Shown here one piece after another: positions 44,640 through 55,055 of a DNA stretch of 64,000 nucleotides; within the stretch, counting starts at the first letter, position 1; every line of letters starts with the position of its first letter. The DNA comes from Tenrec ecaudatus. Its lineage: Eukaryota > Chordata > Mammalia > Afrosoricida > Tenrecidae. The position numbers and the translations under genes were made by a program. The DNA is taken from contig NC_134547.1 in NCBI RefSeq assembly GCF_050624435.1, positions 30,283,919 through 30,347,918 of the forward strand. Direction: 5' to 3'. Under the pieces are notes generated by a model. The model did no database searches. It had not been told where the DNA came from and worked only from the letters and a program-made list of their open reading frames with translations.

Positions 44640-44900
44640 GAGGAGACAAACAAATCTCTGAAGGACTATTAAGTTGCAAATATACTGGAGCCAAAAATAG
44701 AAGATGGAGCCGTATAAACATCTTGCATATTTTGGTGTAATTTGTTGAAAATAGTACAAAATATGCTCGCAGTTGGCATGTAGAATGCAAATATTAGGAA
44801 TCCAGCCGCTGATACATTATGGCTTTGCCGCAGCCGAGCCGGCTCCTCTGATCGCTACTGTGTGCCTGCGGCTCCTTGGCGTGTGACTGACACCAGTGAC
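44640..44900. promoter_or_regulatory. Candidate conserved non-coding element with octamer sites
   Basis: Contains a perfect POU octamer ATGCAAAT (44785-44792), a 'CTTGCATATTTTGGTG' octamer-like site near 44721, 'GTGTAATTTGTTG', 'GCTGATACATTATGG', and then an abrupt CpG-bearing stretch ('GCCGCAGCCGAGCCGGC'). Repeat-free, no frame of interest. Clustering of an octamer with homeodomain words fits an enhancer; untested. Confidence 0.4.
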
Positions 44901-45379
44901 TTGCCTGTACGGAATATGAGGGAGGTTCAGGATGTCAAGTGACATTAACTCCTCTGGGTCCTCCAGGGGAGGAAAAGCTCGAGTGGAACTAAAGGGGGGG
45001 GGACCAACCCCAGAGAGAAGTGTCCATCTACAACCCCGCCGATGCGATTTGCTTTTCAGAGAGTGCTTTTCAAATCCAAGCCGGGATGGAGATCAAAGTG
45101 TGTGGGGACACGCGGCCAGGCAGCCATTTCCTTTCCTGTTCCACAGCACGGGGTGAAGTGGCCAGGCTGGCAGTGGGGAGCCTGACGGAACTCTCTCCCA
45201 CCCCGGGTGTAACGGAGCCGGGCAGGCTGTGTGGAGGGTGGTAAATCCATCTCCGCTCTCTTCTGACAGGTGAGAGGGCATCCTCCCTCCAACGGGGGCT
45301 CCTCCTTGTATATCTGGCACCCACCTCACAGGTGAACCCTTTGGCTCCAGAAGGATGACACGTAAGAAAAACAAGATGT

Positions 45380-45770
45380 CTCTCTTGGTTATAAATTTAA
45401 CTCTTCTATGATTAGCCTGGGCAATTAGGACACCCCTGGGGTTCGGTCTCTGGCTGAGGCGCAAGCTGCAAGTCTGATTAGCTCGGGTGTCTTGATGCTT
45501 GTTCCTGGTAGTAAGTGGCTGGCACGTATAGTATTGATTTTCATTTAGATATCTTAATGTTTCCAGACAATCCCAGCCGATGTGGGCTGAACTCGGATCG
45601 GTGGCAGCGCCGCCGTGCAATCTGCAAACATTTTTCTTGCCACTTTGTTTCATTTTTCCTAAACTTAACTGATTTGGAATCGGGAGATATAAATGAAAAA
45701 TGCTGCTCTGGCCTATCAATCACGACATGCACAAACATCGCCACTGCCCTTTGCTAACATCCTATTACCA
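45380..45770. promoter_or_regulatory. Candidate conserved non-coding element
   Basis: 'CTATGATTAGCCTGGGCAATTAGG', shortened to its cores TGATTAG and CAATTAGG; also 'GTCTGATTAGCTCGGG', 'GCAATCTGCAAACATTTTTC', 'GGAGATATAAATG' and 'GGCCTATCAATCACGACATGC'. CpGs are spared within AT-rich DNA. GATTA cores suggest bicoid/OTX/PITX-class sites and TATCAATCA suggests PBX/HOX or CUX-class sites, but this is motif reading only. Confidence 0.42.
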
Positions 45771-45789
45771 CCGGGTAGTTGGCTAGTCA

Positions 45790-46060
45790 AACAGGAATAA
45801 AAATTACACTGCAAACATCATAAGTTAGGCTTGATTTGTTGAGCAAGTAGCCTGACAATTCGGTAAGAGTTATATACCTCAGCTTCGCTGAAAATCAGGC
45901 TTGTTATGGCTCTGGTACGTCTATAAAGATTGTTCATTTCATATAAAACAGCTACCTGCACTGAACGCCCTGAAAGGAAGAATGATGCTGGTTATAAATA
46001 TCGAGGAAAATCTATTTGTCTGCCCCTTCACGCTGTTAGCGAGTCACACGGAGGGGCCCT
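45790..46060. promoter_or_regulatory. Candidate conserved non-coding segment
   Basis: 'AACAGGAATAAAAATTACAC', 'TTGATTTGTTGAGC', 'GACAATTCGG', 'TCTATAAAGATTGTTC' and 'GGTTATAAATATCGAGG'. Repeat-free, continuous in texture with the preceding element. Confidence 0.35.
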
Positions 46061-46289
46061 TTGGTGTTCCGTGGCAGCAGGGGGAGTCCTCTGCGGCCAC
46101 CTTCCCCTCTGCCAGCCTGGCCCGCGCGGAAGCGCACCATCTCTCTTTGTCAGCTGAGAGAAAGCAGTGAAGTGTGACCGGTGCCACTGCCTTGCTCTCT
46201 GCCCACCAGGGGGACACTAATGATGGTGAGAACTCAGTGGCCCTGCCTTGAGACCCCGTGTGCAGGAAAGGCTGTCTGTTGGCCGGCTG

Positions 46290-46490
46290 GGCCGGATAGC
46301 AGTTAACGTCAGAAAAGATAAATAGAAATTATTAGAATGGGTTTGGAAGGGATTTTTTATAGGACAGGGTGGTATTCGTTTAAAGATACATTATTGGACT
46401 GTTAGATCTGATTTCAAGCTGCTGGGTAATTAAAATGATTAACATCCCTGACTCATTGAGTTCAATTCATTAAAGTTTTAAGCACCCTTT
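46290..46490. promoter_or_regulatory. Candidate conserved non-coding element
   Basis: 'AAGATAAATAGAAATTATTAG', shortened here, 'GGATTTTTTATAGG', 'GATACATTATTGG', 'GGGTAATTAAAATGATTAAC' and 'CAATTCATTAAAG'. Dense TAAT/ATTA cores in a repeat-free 200-bp block; no frame. Confidence 0.42.
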
Positions 46491-47224
46491 GTGCTCAGAA
46501 GGAGAGGACCGCGCAGCCATGTTGAGTCACGCTGGGGACGGGGGTGGGGCTTGTGTTTATTGGGGCCCATCTTTCAGGCCACCGTGCCCATGTCTGAGAG
46601 GCGGGGCACCGTGAGTAGGGGGCATCAACCTCGACTCTGGCCTCGCGGGCCCCTGTGTCCAGGGAGGAGGGGCGGGGGACACACAGAGCAAGCAGGACAA
46701 TCCGCCTGTGGATGTTTCCCCAGCTCTCCTCAAGGCTCCGGCCCTTTCAGGCTGTGGGGATGGGCGGGGGTGGGGACTGAGGCATGGGGGCGGTGACCGA
46801 ATCACGTGACGTGCCCTCCAGAACAGGGCGTCAAGAGACGTCTGACCAGGGTACTGGGTCTTGCAAACATGCCGGACTCTCATGATTTTTCCAGTTTAAA
46901 CACGGCTAAAAAACAAAATAAAGAAACAGAAGAAATATTGTTTTCTGTGTTATAGTTTTCTTTTTTGCATTCACAAACCATCCAGCCTGAAATACAGGTT
47001 GTTTTAAAGGGGATAGAATTCAAAAGTGCTCGTCTTGAAGGTACGCTCATTTCCACCATCTTGTTCGGTCGAGAGAACTGCACACCCTCTGTGCTAGTCT
47101 CTCACTTAAACCTTGACCTTCAGTTGCATCGATTTGTAAGACTGCTCAGGACACAAACTTATTTTTCAAGGCAACCATATGACTTGAGATTTATCACCTT
47201 TGGGCAGATTCTAGGGCAGTTCAC

Positions 47225-47330
47225 TGCAGCCCGGCACTGTAACCTTTGAGTGAGCTAGTTAGCCTCTCTGAGCCACAGTGTCCTTATCTGAAGGGAGGAG
47301 ATAAATCTATCCCCTTTATAGGATCATAAG
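47225..47330 (+). mobile_element. MIR fragment
   Basis: 'GAGCTAGTTAGCCTCTCTGAG' in outline, 'CACAGTGTCCTTATCTGAAG' and 'GAGATAAAT' follow the MIR core order on the plus strand. Confidence 0.6.
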
Positions 47331-47537
47331 CAGCCCTGGTGGCGTGATGGGTTACGCGTTGGGCTGTGTACAGCAAGATCAGCAGTTCAAAACCAGTCGC
47401 TCTGCGGAAGAAAGGTGAGGCTTTCTACTCCCTTAAGGAGTTTCCGTCTGGGAACCCCCAGGGGCAGTTCTGCTCTGTCCTGCAGGGGTGCGGTGAGTCG
47501 GACCTGACTCGATGTCCGTAAACTTGTTTGCACGTGT
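47331..47537 (+). mobile_element. AfroSINE, full length, best preserved
   Basis: Reads through from the head 'AGCCCTGGTGGCGTGATGGG' (A box) and 'GATCAGCAGTTCAAAACC' (B box) to 'GGCTTTCTACTCCC', 'CAGGGGCAGTTCTGCTCTG' and the RTE-like tail 'GGACCTGACTCGATGTCCG'. Several CpGs remain, indicating relative youth. I use it as the internal reference for the other copies. Confidence 0.93.
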
Positions 47538-48355
47538 GCTTTTTGGTTCCTAGGGTCACCAGGGATGAGAGTGCCATCCACAGTACAGGCTCTGACCCAG
47601 AATGGACACTGAATGCAAGACAGCTAGTAGCCATCTGGGGATCCCACAAAGACCAGCCGTATTGTGTAGCTTTCTCAGCACTGAACCTGGGAGCCAATAG
47701 GGGATGTGAAAAACAGAGTCAGGCGTTTCTAGCCAAAGACATAATCTGTATGCCACCTAATTGATTTTTTTAAAAGCAAAAGAAAGGAGGTCCTCATAAA
47801 GATTGCTGCAACAACGGGCTTCAGGTGAATGTGCAGAGACTGGCTACGAGACAGATGCTCCGAGTGGCAAGAAGATCCTCCCAGCACAGAGATCCCGGGT
47901 GCGGCCTCCATGGCTCTCTGCTTCCTATGCCCTCCCTGTGGCCTGGAGTTGCCATTGGCTTATCTGTGGCCAACCAGCTTGTTTTCTGGCACGGTAACTC
48001 ATGAGTCAAGAGACCACATAACAAATGTTCTTTTCACCTCAAATAGAATGGCTATACACACTGATTTTCCAGATCGGTCAAGGTCCTGGGTTCACAAAAC
48101 TCCTTTCAGTTTGCCACGTGTCCCAGTTTGTGCAATAAATCAGATGATCACCCATTTTTGTCCTTGCCCTGCATTCGTTAGAAGGCCTGCTCAAGCTTTG
48201 AACTTGGAGTTATGAGGTAAGAAGACTGTTATGTGTGTGAAGGTCAAGGCCATGATCAGCTACTTGCTCAAAGGACAGAGACTATAAACCTATTTGTTCC
48301 CTGGCACGAATTTCACAGTCCTAATAAAAGGGAAGAGAAGCGAGATATTAATGAA
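47538..48355. other. Unique sequence, nothing recognised
   Basis: Opposite-strand short frames without a domain. No repeat was recognised. Confidence 0.35.
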
Positions 48356-48528
48356 CGTGCATCTGGTGGCACCATTGGGTGAGTGTTGACCTGCGACATG
48401 ATAGCTCAGCAGTACAAACCCACCATCTGCTCCTCGGGACCAAGACGAGGCTAGCCGTTCCCTTAAATCCTGTACAGCCTGGAACCCTACACAGGGAAGT
48501 CACTTGACAGCAGTGGGTAAGTGTTTCC
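48356..48528 (+). mobile_element. AfroSINE, diverged
   Basis: 'CATCTGGTGGCACCATTGG', 'GCTCAGCAGTACAAACCC', 'CCATCTGCTCCTCGGG', 'CTTAAATCCTGTACAGCC' and tail 'TCACTTGACAGCAGTGGG'. Both tRNA-like boxes are mutated. Confidence 0.72.
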
Positions 48529-49184
48529 TTCTGAGGCAAAGCTCATTCAAACCCTTGAGACCAATTTATACCCAAAGTGGTTTTTTTCCCCCGCAGTCAA
48601 GGCTCATATCTATTTCATGACATGCCACTCACATGCACTGCTCTGAAAATTTTCAGAATGGCTTTGATGAGTGTCAGATCAAAGTCTGCAGTTATGACAT
48701 AAGAAAAAGAGTTCTCATCTGGTCATGGCAGCAGTCTAAAAGAAGTTGAACAGAACGTTAATAAACAATTGTCCTCCATCTCCCTTTGCTTGGGTGGGGG
48801 TGGGAAGTGGGTCCTCCTTTGTCGTGGGAAAGAATGTGATTGCCACAGATGGATGTCATTCTAATCCCAATCATAAGGTCTTAGGGGGCCTCCTTCCAAA
48901 GTAAGGTTTCTGAGTCCAGGCATAGTTGGTTGTGGGTTCCCAGGTGGGTTGGTCATGAGGAACCCTTCTTACATCGGCTTGGATGGCCTCCACACTGGGG
49001 CAAGAACTTCTAACTCCGTCTCACTTGATTTGCCCACATTATACACATCGGAAGGGTCAATGTTTTCAACTGAGACTCGAAGGGGTCACACAGATTGACA
49101 GGCACTGTACATCCACTCTGAGCATGCTCACTCTGCTGAGAGTGAACAGTTGTCTGTCTCCACAGCATGCCAGAGTGAACTCAG
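48529..49184. other. Unique sequence, nothing recognised
   Basis: No gene or named repeat. A G-run lies near 48796-48806. Confidence 0.35.
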
Positions 49185-49300
49185 CTTGGAGCTGACACCG
49201 TGAAGCCCTTTGCTGCTTATTATCTGTGGAGCCTTGGGCAACTCGCTTCCCTCTCTGCTCCCACGTTCTCACCTTCAAATGAACACAAGCCGATCTGGGC
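49185..49300 (+). mobile_element. MIR fragment
   Basis: 'GAGCCTTGGGCAACTCGCTTC', shortened, then 'CTCTCTGCTCCCACGTTCTCACC': the MIR core order on the plus strand. Confidence 0.5.
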
Positions 49301-49765
49301 TGCAGAGGTTTGGTGCCTGCTAGGTGAGGAATGTTTTCTTTGATGTGTTATTTCAACCCCTCATTGTTGTCAGTTGTTTGATGTCTTCACAGCAGTATTG
49401 CTTCGTGGTGATTGTATGTTCAGTAGAACGAACACTGACCAATGCTGCCCCTTCCTCCCAATCATTGCTGTACTTACATTCATGGTTGCAGCTACCACAT
49501 CAGCCAATCTCACCGAGGGGCTCTTCTTGTTCTCTGACCATCAACTGTACCAAGCGTGATGTCTTCAGTGACAGGTCCCTGCTGATAACACACTGAGTGT
49601 ACAGGAGATGACCTCCTGCCATCTTTGTTTCTAGGAGCATTCAGGCTGTACTTCTTTGAAGGCGGATGGCTTGTTCTTTTGGTAATATGTGATATATTCA
49701 ATATTCTCTGCCTTCACCACCATTCAAATGCACAGATTCTTTCTCAGTCTGCTTTATTCATTGCC

Positions 49766-49975
49766 CAGGAGCCCTGATGGAATGGTGGTTATGCATTGGG
49801 TTGCTAACTGCAGGATCAGCTGTTCTAAACCACCAGCTGCTTCATGGGAGAAAGATAGGGCTTTCTACTCCCATAATGAATTACAGTCTTAGAAACCCAC
49901 AGGGCGGGTTCTACCCTATCATGCAGGGTTGACATGAGTCAGCATTGACTCGATGGCAGTCAGTTTGATTTTTAA
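49766..49975 (+). mobile_element. AfroSINE inserted in RTE copy A
   Basis: Full length: 'GGAGCCCTGATGGAATGGTGG', 'GGATCAGCTGTTCTAAACC', 'GGGAGAAAGATAGGGC', 'CTTAGAAACCCACAGGG' and tail 'GCATTGACTCGATGGCAGTC'. RTE sequence is collinear on both sides. Confidence 0.9.
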
Positions 49976-50474
49976 TTTATTCAATTTTTGCATGAGAAAA
50001 TTGAAAATACCATGGCTTAGGACAGGTGCACCATAATCTTCAAAGCAATGTCTTTGCTTTTCAACACTTTAAGGTGGTCATATGTGGCAAATTTGCCCAA
50101 TGCAATATGTCCTTTGGCTTCTTGACTGCAAGCTCCATAGGCATTGATTTTGGATCCAAGTAAAATGAAATTCCGGACAACTTCAATCCTTCCGTGCTAT
50201 AGTCTACTGATTGGGCTGCGAGGATGGTTTTATTTTAGCATTGCGCTGCCCTCTACACTGGAGGCTGTAGTCTTTGATCGTCATCCAAGTTGTCATCACT
50301 GTCAGCCTGCAAGGTCGTGTCATCTGAAGATCACAGGTTGTTAATGAATCTTCCTCCAATTCAGAAGCTACATTTTCCACATAGTCCTTCTTGGATTGTT
50401 TGTCCCAGTACACAGATTGAATAAATATGGTGAAAGCAAAAAAACCTTGATACACACCTTTCCTGTTTATTTTT

Positions 50475-50732
50475 AAAATCATTTTATTGGGGGCTCATGC
50501 AACTCTTACCACAATCCATCCATCCATCAGTTGTGTAAAGCACATTTGTACATTGATTGCCCTCATCATTCTCAAAACATTTGCTTCACGCATAAGCCCC
50601 CGGCATCAGCTCCTCATTTTCCCCCCTCGCTCCCCACTCCCCCTCCCTCATGAACCCTTGGTAATTTATAAATTATTATTTTGTCATCTCTTACTCTATC
50701 CGACGTCTCCCTTCACCCACCTGTATTTCTTT
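50475..50732 (-). mobile_element. L1 3'-UTR-like element inserted in RTE copy A
   Basis: Starts with a T-rich tail and 'TCATTTTATTGGGGGCTC' (reverse complement of the AATAAAATGA end). It runs through 'CATTTGTACATTGATTGCC' and 'GGTAATTTATAAATTATTA' to 'CACCTGTATTTC'. It corresponds to about 17260-17513 of the plus-strand copy. RTE resumes at 'TTCTGTTTAAAGGACTGCC'. Confidence 0.8.
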
Positions 50733-51047
50733 GTTCTGTTTAAAGGACTGCCTCTAGGTCTGTGTCCAGGTTCTACACGAACACAATTAAGTCATCAGCC
50801 GTTTGCATTTTTTGAAACATTACTTATAATTTTCTATAATCCACATGGTTTAACACCTTTGCATAGTCAATGAAACATCCGTAAACATCTTTCTAGTATC
50901 CTCTGCCTTTAACCAAGATCCATCTGACATCAACCATAATATCCCTAGTTATACATCTTCTTAATAATCTGGCTTGAGTTGCTGATAGTGTTTGTGGATA
51001 TACTGCCACAACTGATTTAAAAACGTTATCTTCAGCACAACTTTACT

Positions 51048-51170
51048 TATGAACTCACTGTCACCGAGTCGGTGCCAACTCATAGCAAGCCTGCAGGACG
51101 GAGTGGAACCTCCCCTGCAGGTTTCTGAGACTAATTCTTTGTGGTGGGAGAGAACCTGCTCTTCTCTTGA
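51048..51170 (-). mobile_element. AfroSINE, 3' portion, inserted in RTE copy A
   Basis: 'GAACTCACTGTCACCGAGTCGG', shortened, 'CAACTCATAGCAAGCCTGC', 'GGAACCTCCCCTGCAGG' and 'GTGGTGGGAGAGAACC' in reverse order. The head is missing. Confidence 0.78.
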
Positions 51171-51509
51171 ACTTTGTCTGTCAGCAATAGTGATGCTGTT
51201 GTCCGGTCCTGCCTGCGTCTTGTTGGATCGTCTTCCTTTGGGATGGGCACAGCTCTCCATCTCCCCCTGTCAGCTGACCGGGCCTCAGGCCTCTGCAGTT
51301 CTTGGCAGAGATCAGTTGGTGCTTGCAGTGTTTTGTCTGTGAGTTGAAACGTCCCCTTTGGCACTCTGTCAGGCTCGTTTTCACCAGTGCCTGCAGTGTG
51401 GTGGGGACGTTTTCTTCCCACCTCCAGTTCTTGATCAACTGTCACCTCCTAAAATGGTTGAATGCTGACCAATTCTTTTTGATACGGTGACTCTGTGTTC
51501 TTTCCATTT

Positions 51510-51522
51510 GGGGGGGGGGGGG
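51510..51522. repeat. G13 homopolymer
   Basis: Thirteen consecutive G inside RTE copy A at a position where the element has no G-run. It is a local expansion or a base-calling risk point. Confidence 0.8.
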
Positions 51523-51820
51523 TACTTCATGCTTTGTTCAATATTTTGCCTGTAGCAACCTTCAATATTGAACTCAAGTCTTACATTTTTTCTTCAATTC
51601 TTTCAGCCTGAGAAATGCCGTTCACGCGCTGCTCATTTGGTTTCTAACTATCAGCCTTTGCACGTTTCTCTGTTAAGATATTACTTTTCTTCTCAAGCCA
51701 CCCCTTTGACAGCTCTTTGACGTCATCATTCCTGCTTTCGTTTTCACTACGCTGTGCTCAAGAGCAAGTTTCAGAATCATCTTCAGCATTCCTTTCCCAT
51801 GTGTATTTGAGGGACTTATG

Positions 51821-52255
51821 ATTTTGTTCTATTTCCCCACTGAGGAGTCAGACCCTCAAGGGAATAGAGCCTGTCTAATGGTCTCTGGGTTTTCCCTTGT
51901 TGCCTGGAAACTGATCAACCAGCATATAAATTCCGATTGTCACTGCATGTGTATTTAAATGGAACGAGATGCTTAGATCTAAACGAGGGGTGTAGCTTCC
52001 CTCCCTCTATCTCTATCTTCTTTTGGAAAAGGAACAAGAAAGAAAACAACAGCAATGCAGGGTCAGTGTCCCCGCAACACAGGACTCAGCTATCACCCGT
52101 GGGGCTGCCCTCTTCAAAGGGAGAGCATTCCCTCTCCATGAAGCCGTGGCCTTACCAGTGCTGGTTCCTTATGCCAGGGGCACCTGCCCTCTCCCTGCAT
52201 TCACTGCTTGGCGCCTGTGGCTGACGGGGTTGGAAATCCCTGATGTCCATTTCAT
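51821..52255. other. No gene; unrecognised
   Basis: Between two RTE-derived segments; could be diverged RTE or old unique DNA. Frames at 51937-52349 have no domain. Confidence 0.3.
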
Positions 52256-52640
52256 TACGTGCTGTCAGTTGTGTCAACTAGGTTCCAACTCAGGGGGACC
52301 TGATGTAAAACAGAGCAAAATGTCGCCCACTCCTGAACCATTTTTGTGATCCTTGATGTGTCCGAGGTGATTGTGTCGCTCCTTCCAATGCAGGGCTCAC
52401 CCTCTGCTAGCACGCTATTGGACAATATTGTCTTGTGATCAATGAGGTGTGTAGTGACTCCTTTTTGGAAGTAGATTGTCATAATTTTCTCTTCTAGCCT
52501 GTCTTAGTCTGAAAGCTCTCCTGAAACCTGTCCACCGTGGATAACCTTGCTGGGACTTGAAATATCCGTGGCATAGCTTAGAACATCATCATAACATATA
52601 AGCCATGATAGTACAGTCAAATGATAGGCAGGTGGATGGT
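52256..52640 (-). mobile_element. RTE two-ends derivative or 5' part of copy A
   Basis: 52256-52330 carries an RTE 3'-end-like block ('GTTGTGTCAACTAGGTTCC', 'AACTCAGGGGGACCTGATG'). 52475-52640 is the RTE 5' end ('CTAGCCTGTCTTAGTCTGAAAG' in outline, 'CTGAAACCTGTCCACCGTGG', 'GTGGCATAGCTTAGAAC'). It may be a separate internally deleted element rather than the 5' end of copy A, because its own 3' end is present. Confidence 0.6.
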
Positions 52641-52647
52641 TTTTACA

Positions 52648-52866
52648 CATAAACCAGCTACCGTTGAGTCAATTCTGATTCATGGAGACCCTTAGTATTT
52701 CAGAGTAGAACTGCGCTTGGACAGGCCTTGGCTCTTCAAGGTGGTAGCCTTTCAGAAGCTCATCCATCGCCTGGCATTTTTTCTGTGATGCCTCTGGGTG
52801 GATTTCGTCAATTGACCTTTGGGTTGGTAGTTGGACGCTTAACCATTTGTGCCACCCGGGGACTCC
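52648..52866 (-). mobile_element. AfroSINE, second subfamily, near full length
   Basis: 'CCAGCTACCGTTGAGTCAATTC' in outline, 'TTTCAGAGTAGAACTGCGC', 'GGTGGTAGCCTTTCAGAAGC', 'GACCTTTGGGTTGGTAG' and 'CGCTTAACCATTTGTGCCACC' are the reverse of the long subfamily, including its 'TTTCTGTGATGCC' region. Confidence 0.8.
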
Positions 52867-52921
52867 ATTTTTATATGCAAAAAAAACCAACAACCAAGCA
52901 AACAAGAAACCCCAGCCAATC

Positions 52922-53160
52922 TCTTTGTTGTTGAGTTGGTTCCAACTCGTGGTGGCCCCATGCGTTATGGAGTAGGGTGCATCTGCAGAGTTGTCTGGGT
53001 GGAACAAACGATGGAGTACTGAACTATCAACAAGAAAGTTGATGGTTCAAATCTCCTTGGAGGTTCCTCTGTAGTAAGGTCTGTGATGTGTTCTAAAAGG
53101 TCACCATGTTGACAACCTTGTGGAGCAGCTCTCTGCACACGTGGGGTCATCATGCGCTAG
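52922..53160. mobile_element. Two AfroSINEs in opposite orientation
   Basis: 52922-52990 is the tail and body start of a minus copy ('TTGTTGTTGAGTTGGTTCC', 'GGAGTAGGGTGCATCTGC'). 52993-53160 is a plus copy ('GTCTGGGTGGAACAAACG', 'TTGATGGTTCAAATCTCC', 'GGTTCCTCTGTAGTAAGG', 'GGTCATCATGCGCTAGG'). They abut tail to head with no unique DNA between. Confidence 0.65.
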
Positions 53161-53544
53161 GAAGGACCCACGTGTAACTGATGACATCCGCAACAATCTT
53201 GGTGAAAGCAGACCAGCAGGCTTTTTTATGTTAACATACTCATTGCTTAATGAATGCTGGACAAATCGATTTATACACGAATGAATGGCTGGCTACAAGA
53301 ATAAGACAAGCAGTTGGTTCTTGTGGCGTGAGACATGCCCGAGCAAGGACTCTGAGTAGGCTAGCCCATTCCCAGTGCAGTACAGCTCACACCAGATGAC
53401 GGGCTTAACACCTGAGACGACCAACGGGTGTATTGAAGAACCTATGTTGGTGATCAGGATCTCTGATAAAGGCTCTGGAGCACTAATGAGACAGTGAAAA
53501 CCACCCAGGACAACTTTTCTCACCTCTGGAACAATAAAGCCAAG
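53161..53544. other. Unique sequence, nothing recognised
   Basis: No gene, repeat family or regulatory signal could be supported. Confidence 0.3.
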
Positions 53545-54230
53545 TTATTGTTCTTCAGTCAACAAAGCTTCACTGAGAACCAGCCAGAGCCCACAATGGT
53601 GCTGGAAAGTGGGACACAGAAGAGCAGAGTGGTGACTCCTGCCCTCAAGAAGCTCAGGATCCATGACAGCGATCAGACCACAGTTGACCTGTAGCTTTCC
53701 CCCCTTTCCCTACCCTGTTCTAAATTCCCAGGAGGCAGCTCTGTGTGGGCTCAGAGTGTTCGTCCTGCTGGATATCTCCTTATGGGCGACCATGGGCTGG
53801 TTACACTCCTTTCCTGCAGGCCTCCGCTGTCCTCAAGACAGTGCACGGTTGATTCCTTCCAGGTCCTGGGGCCTCTCCTTTACTCAGGCACTGGCTGCTG
53901 CCCCGCCCAGAAGGTTGCTCTACAATCACTTTACCACCTTTTACTTTACCCCTTCGTACCAACAAAACCTTCCTCCAGTTACCCTCAGTGAAGTGCGCCA
54001 TCTGTTCTCTGCTGGGACTGTGACTAAGGAGGTCATAAGGGAGATAGCGGTAACATGCCCATGGGACCTCGAAGATGGAGACGGGGTGGCCTGAAGGGGC
54101 CGTTTCACGGAGCACATGACATCTGAACTACCTGGTGAAGGTTGATAAGAATGTATAGGCTGGGAGGGATGAAGGAAGGGGGGCATTTCACATAGGAGTG
54201 AAGAATAAGGCCCTGGCTTGGGCCTAGGAC
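53545..54230 (-). mobile_element. L2 LINE fragments, discontinuous
   Basis: 53545-53665 ('GAACCAGCCAGAGCCCAC', 'GACTCCTGCCCTCAAGAAGC') and 54075-54230 ('ACATCTGAACTACCTGGTGAAGG' in outline) resemble antisense L2. The 53700-54070 portion is unrecognised. Plus frame 53663-54094 (143 codons) has no domain. Confidence 0.4.
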
Positions 54231-54324
54231 AGGGGGAGGAAATGTGTAGGTCAATTTCTAAACGAAATAGGATACATGTGAATGACAGGGACTTCAATTG
54301 GCAGCTACTGTGCTTGTTCTAAGC

Positions 54325-54462
54325 AGTTCCGGTGGTGCATTTGGGTAAGCATTGGATTACTAACCAAGAGTTTGGAGGTTCAACCTCGCCACAGCTCCAT
54401 GGGAGAAAGTCGTAAATCACTGTGAGTCTGAATCACTCCGTGGCGGTCAGTGTGTGTTGAGG
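54325..54462 (+). mobile_element. AfroSINE, second subfamily, shortened
   Basis: 'CAGTTCCGGTGGTGCATTTGG', 'TTACTAACCAAGAGTTTGG', 'GTTCAACCTCGCC', 'CATGGGAGAAAGTCG' and tail 'CACTCCGTGGCGGTCAG'. About 35 bp of the body is deleted. Confidence 0.75.
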
Positions 54463-54924
54463 ATTGGTTCTTGGAGCTTCAGTTCCAAGTTAAAGAGTTT
54501 CACTTCATCCCATATGAGTTAAAGAGTCATGGAGGACTTTGAAAAAAAAATCAGTAAGAGAGATAAGTAACAAAACCATCCAAATCCACATGTAGCATGA
54601 AGTTTCCCATTGGACTGTCCCTCTTCCACATCTAATAGAGGAGACACTTATGTTCACATGGGAAATCAGAGAAGGCAGCCACTGGTATCTCAACATTTTG
54701 AGGAATTTCTATAAAAGGAAGAGCAAAATGCACCAGGTTAAGGAATGGACCCATCGACAACTGGCTCTATGTAAAGGAGTACCTTAGCCATGAAATAAAT
54801 GCAAACTTCAGTAAAAGTCCCTACCTGGGACAACCTGAGACACCAACAGTGTGCAAAGGAGGAGGGGAACATCAGGTGACAGTCTCACTCTGTTTTCCAC
54901 ACGGTTGGACATTTATCTTTGTGG
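54463..54924. other. Unique sequence, nothing recognised
   Basis: Possibly diverged L2 near 54510-54560; not supportable. No gene. Confidence 0.28.
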
Positions 54925-55055
54925 TTTCAGTTTCACCATCTGTAAAGTGGAAGTAATCATACTCTTGACCTAAGAGATTGATTATGAAGCTTAATTGAGG
55001 TAATCTTTGTAGAGGGCGTAGAACCCAGGCTGGCGCACGGGACAGACTCTGAATG
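54925..55055 (+). mobile_element. MIR, good core
   Basis: 'TTTCACCATCTGTAAAGTGG', 'TTGATTATGAAGCTTAATTGAGG' in outline, then 'GGCTGGCGCACGG' follow the MIR consensus order including the CORE-SINE region. Confidence 0.72.

Larger units (their letters stand above)
43800..47224. other. SINE-free block, 3.4 kb, no supported gene
   Basis: No AfroSINE, RTE, LTR or old repeat was recognised across this block, whereas the flanks carry one every few hundred bases. The long minus frame 45093-45719 (208 codons) crosses AT-rich candidate regulatory sequence and has no domain. Between the listed candidates, 44900-45370 and 46490-46900 are GC-rich with spared CpGs but no identifiable exon. Confidence 0.45.
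49362..51820 (-). mobile_element. RTE LINE, large decayed copy A
   Basis: Minus-strand RTE sequence starts at its 3' end ('ATTGTTGTCAGTTGTTTGATG' in outline, 49362). It runs up through 49640-49740 ('GTTCTTTTGGTAATATGTG'), 49985-50474 ('GGATCCAAGTAAAATGAAATTC' in outline near 50150), 50733-51045 (reverse transcriptase region, 'GCATAGTCAATGAAACATC') and 51172-51820 ('AAATGGTTGAATGCTGACC', 'CAAGAGCAAGTTTCAGAATC'). The endonuclease half of the ORF is absent. Three younger elements interrupt it. No long frame survives. It would have encoded the endonuclease/reverse transcriptase that copies RTE and probably AfroSINE RNA. Confidence 0.82.

Noticed and set aside
45093..45719. 208-codon minus-strand ORF
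   Set aside because: Runs from GC-rich DNA into AT-rich enhancer-like sequence without any domain.
47331..47537. tRNA gene
   Set aside because: A and B boxes are present, but the body and RTE-like tail show it is a SINE; no clover-leaf gene was seen anywhere in the window.
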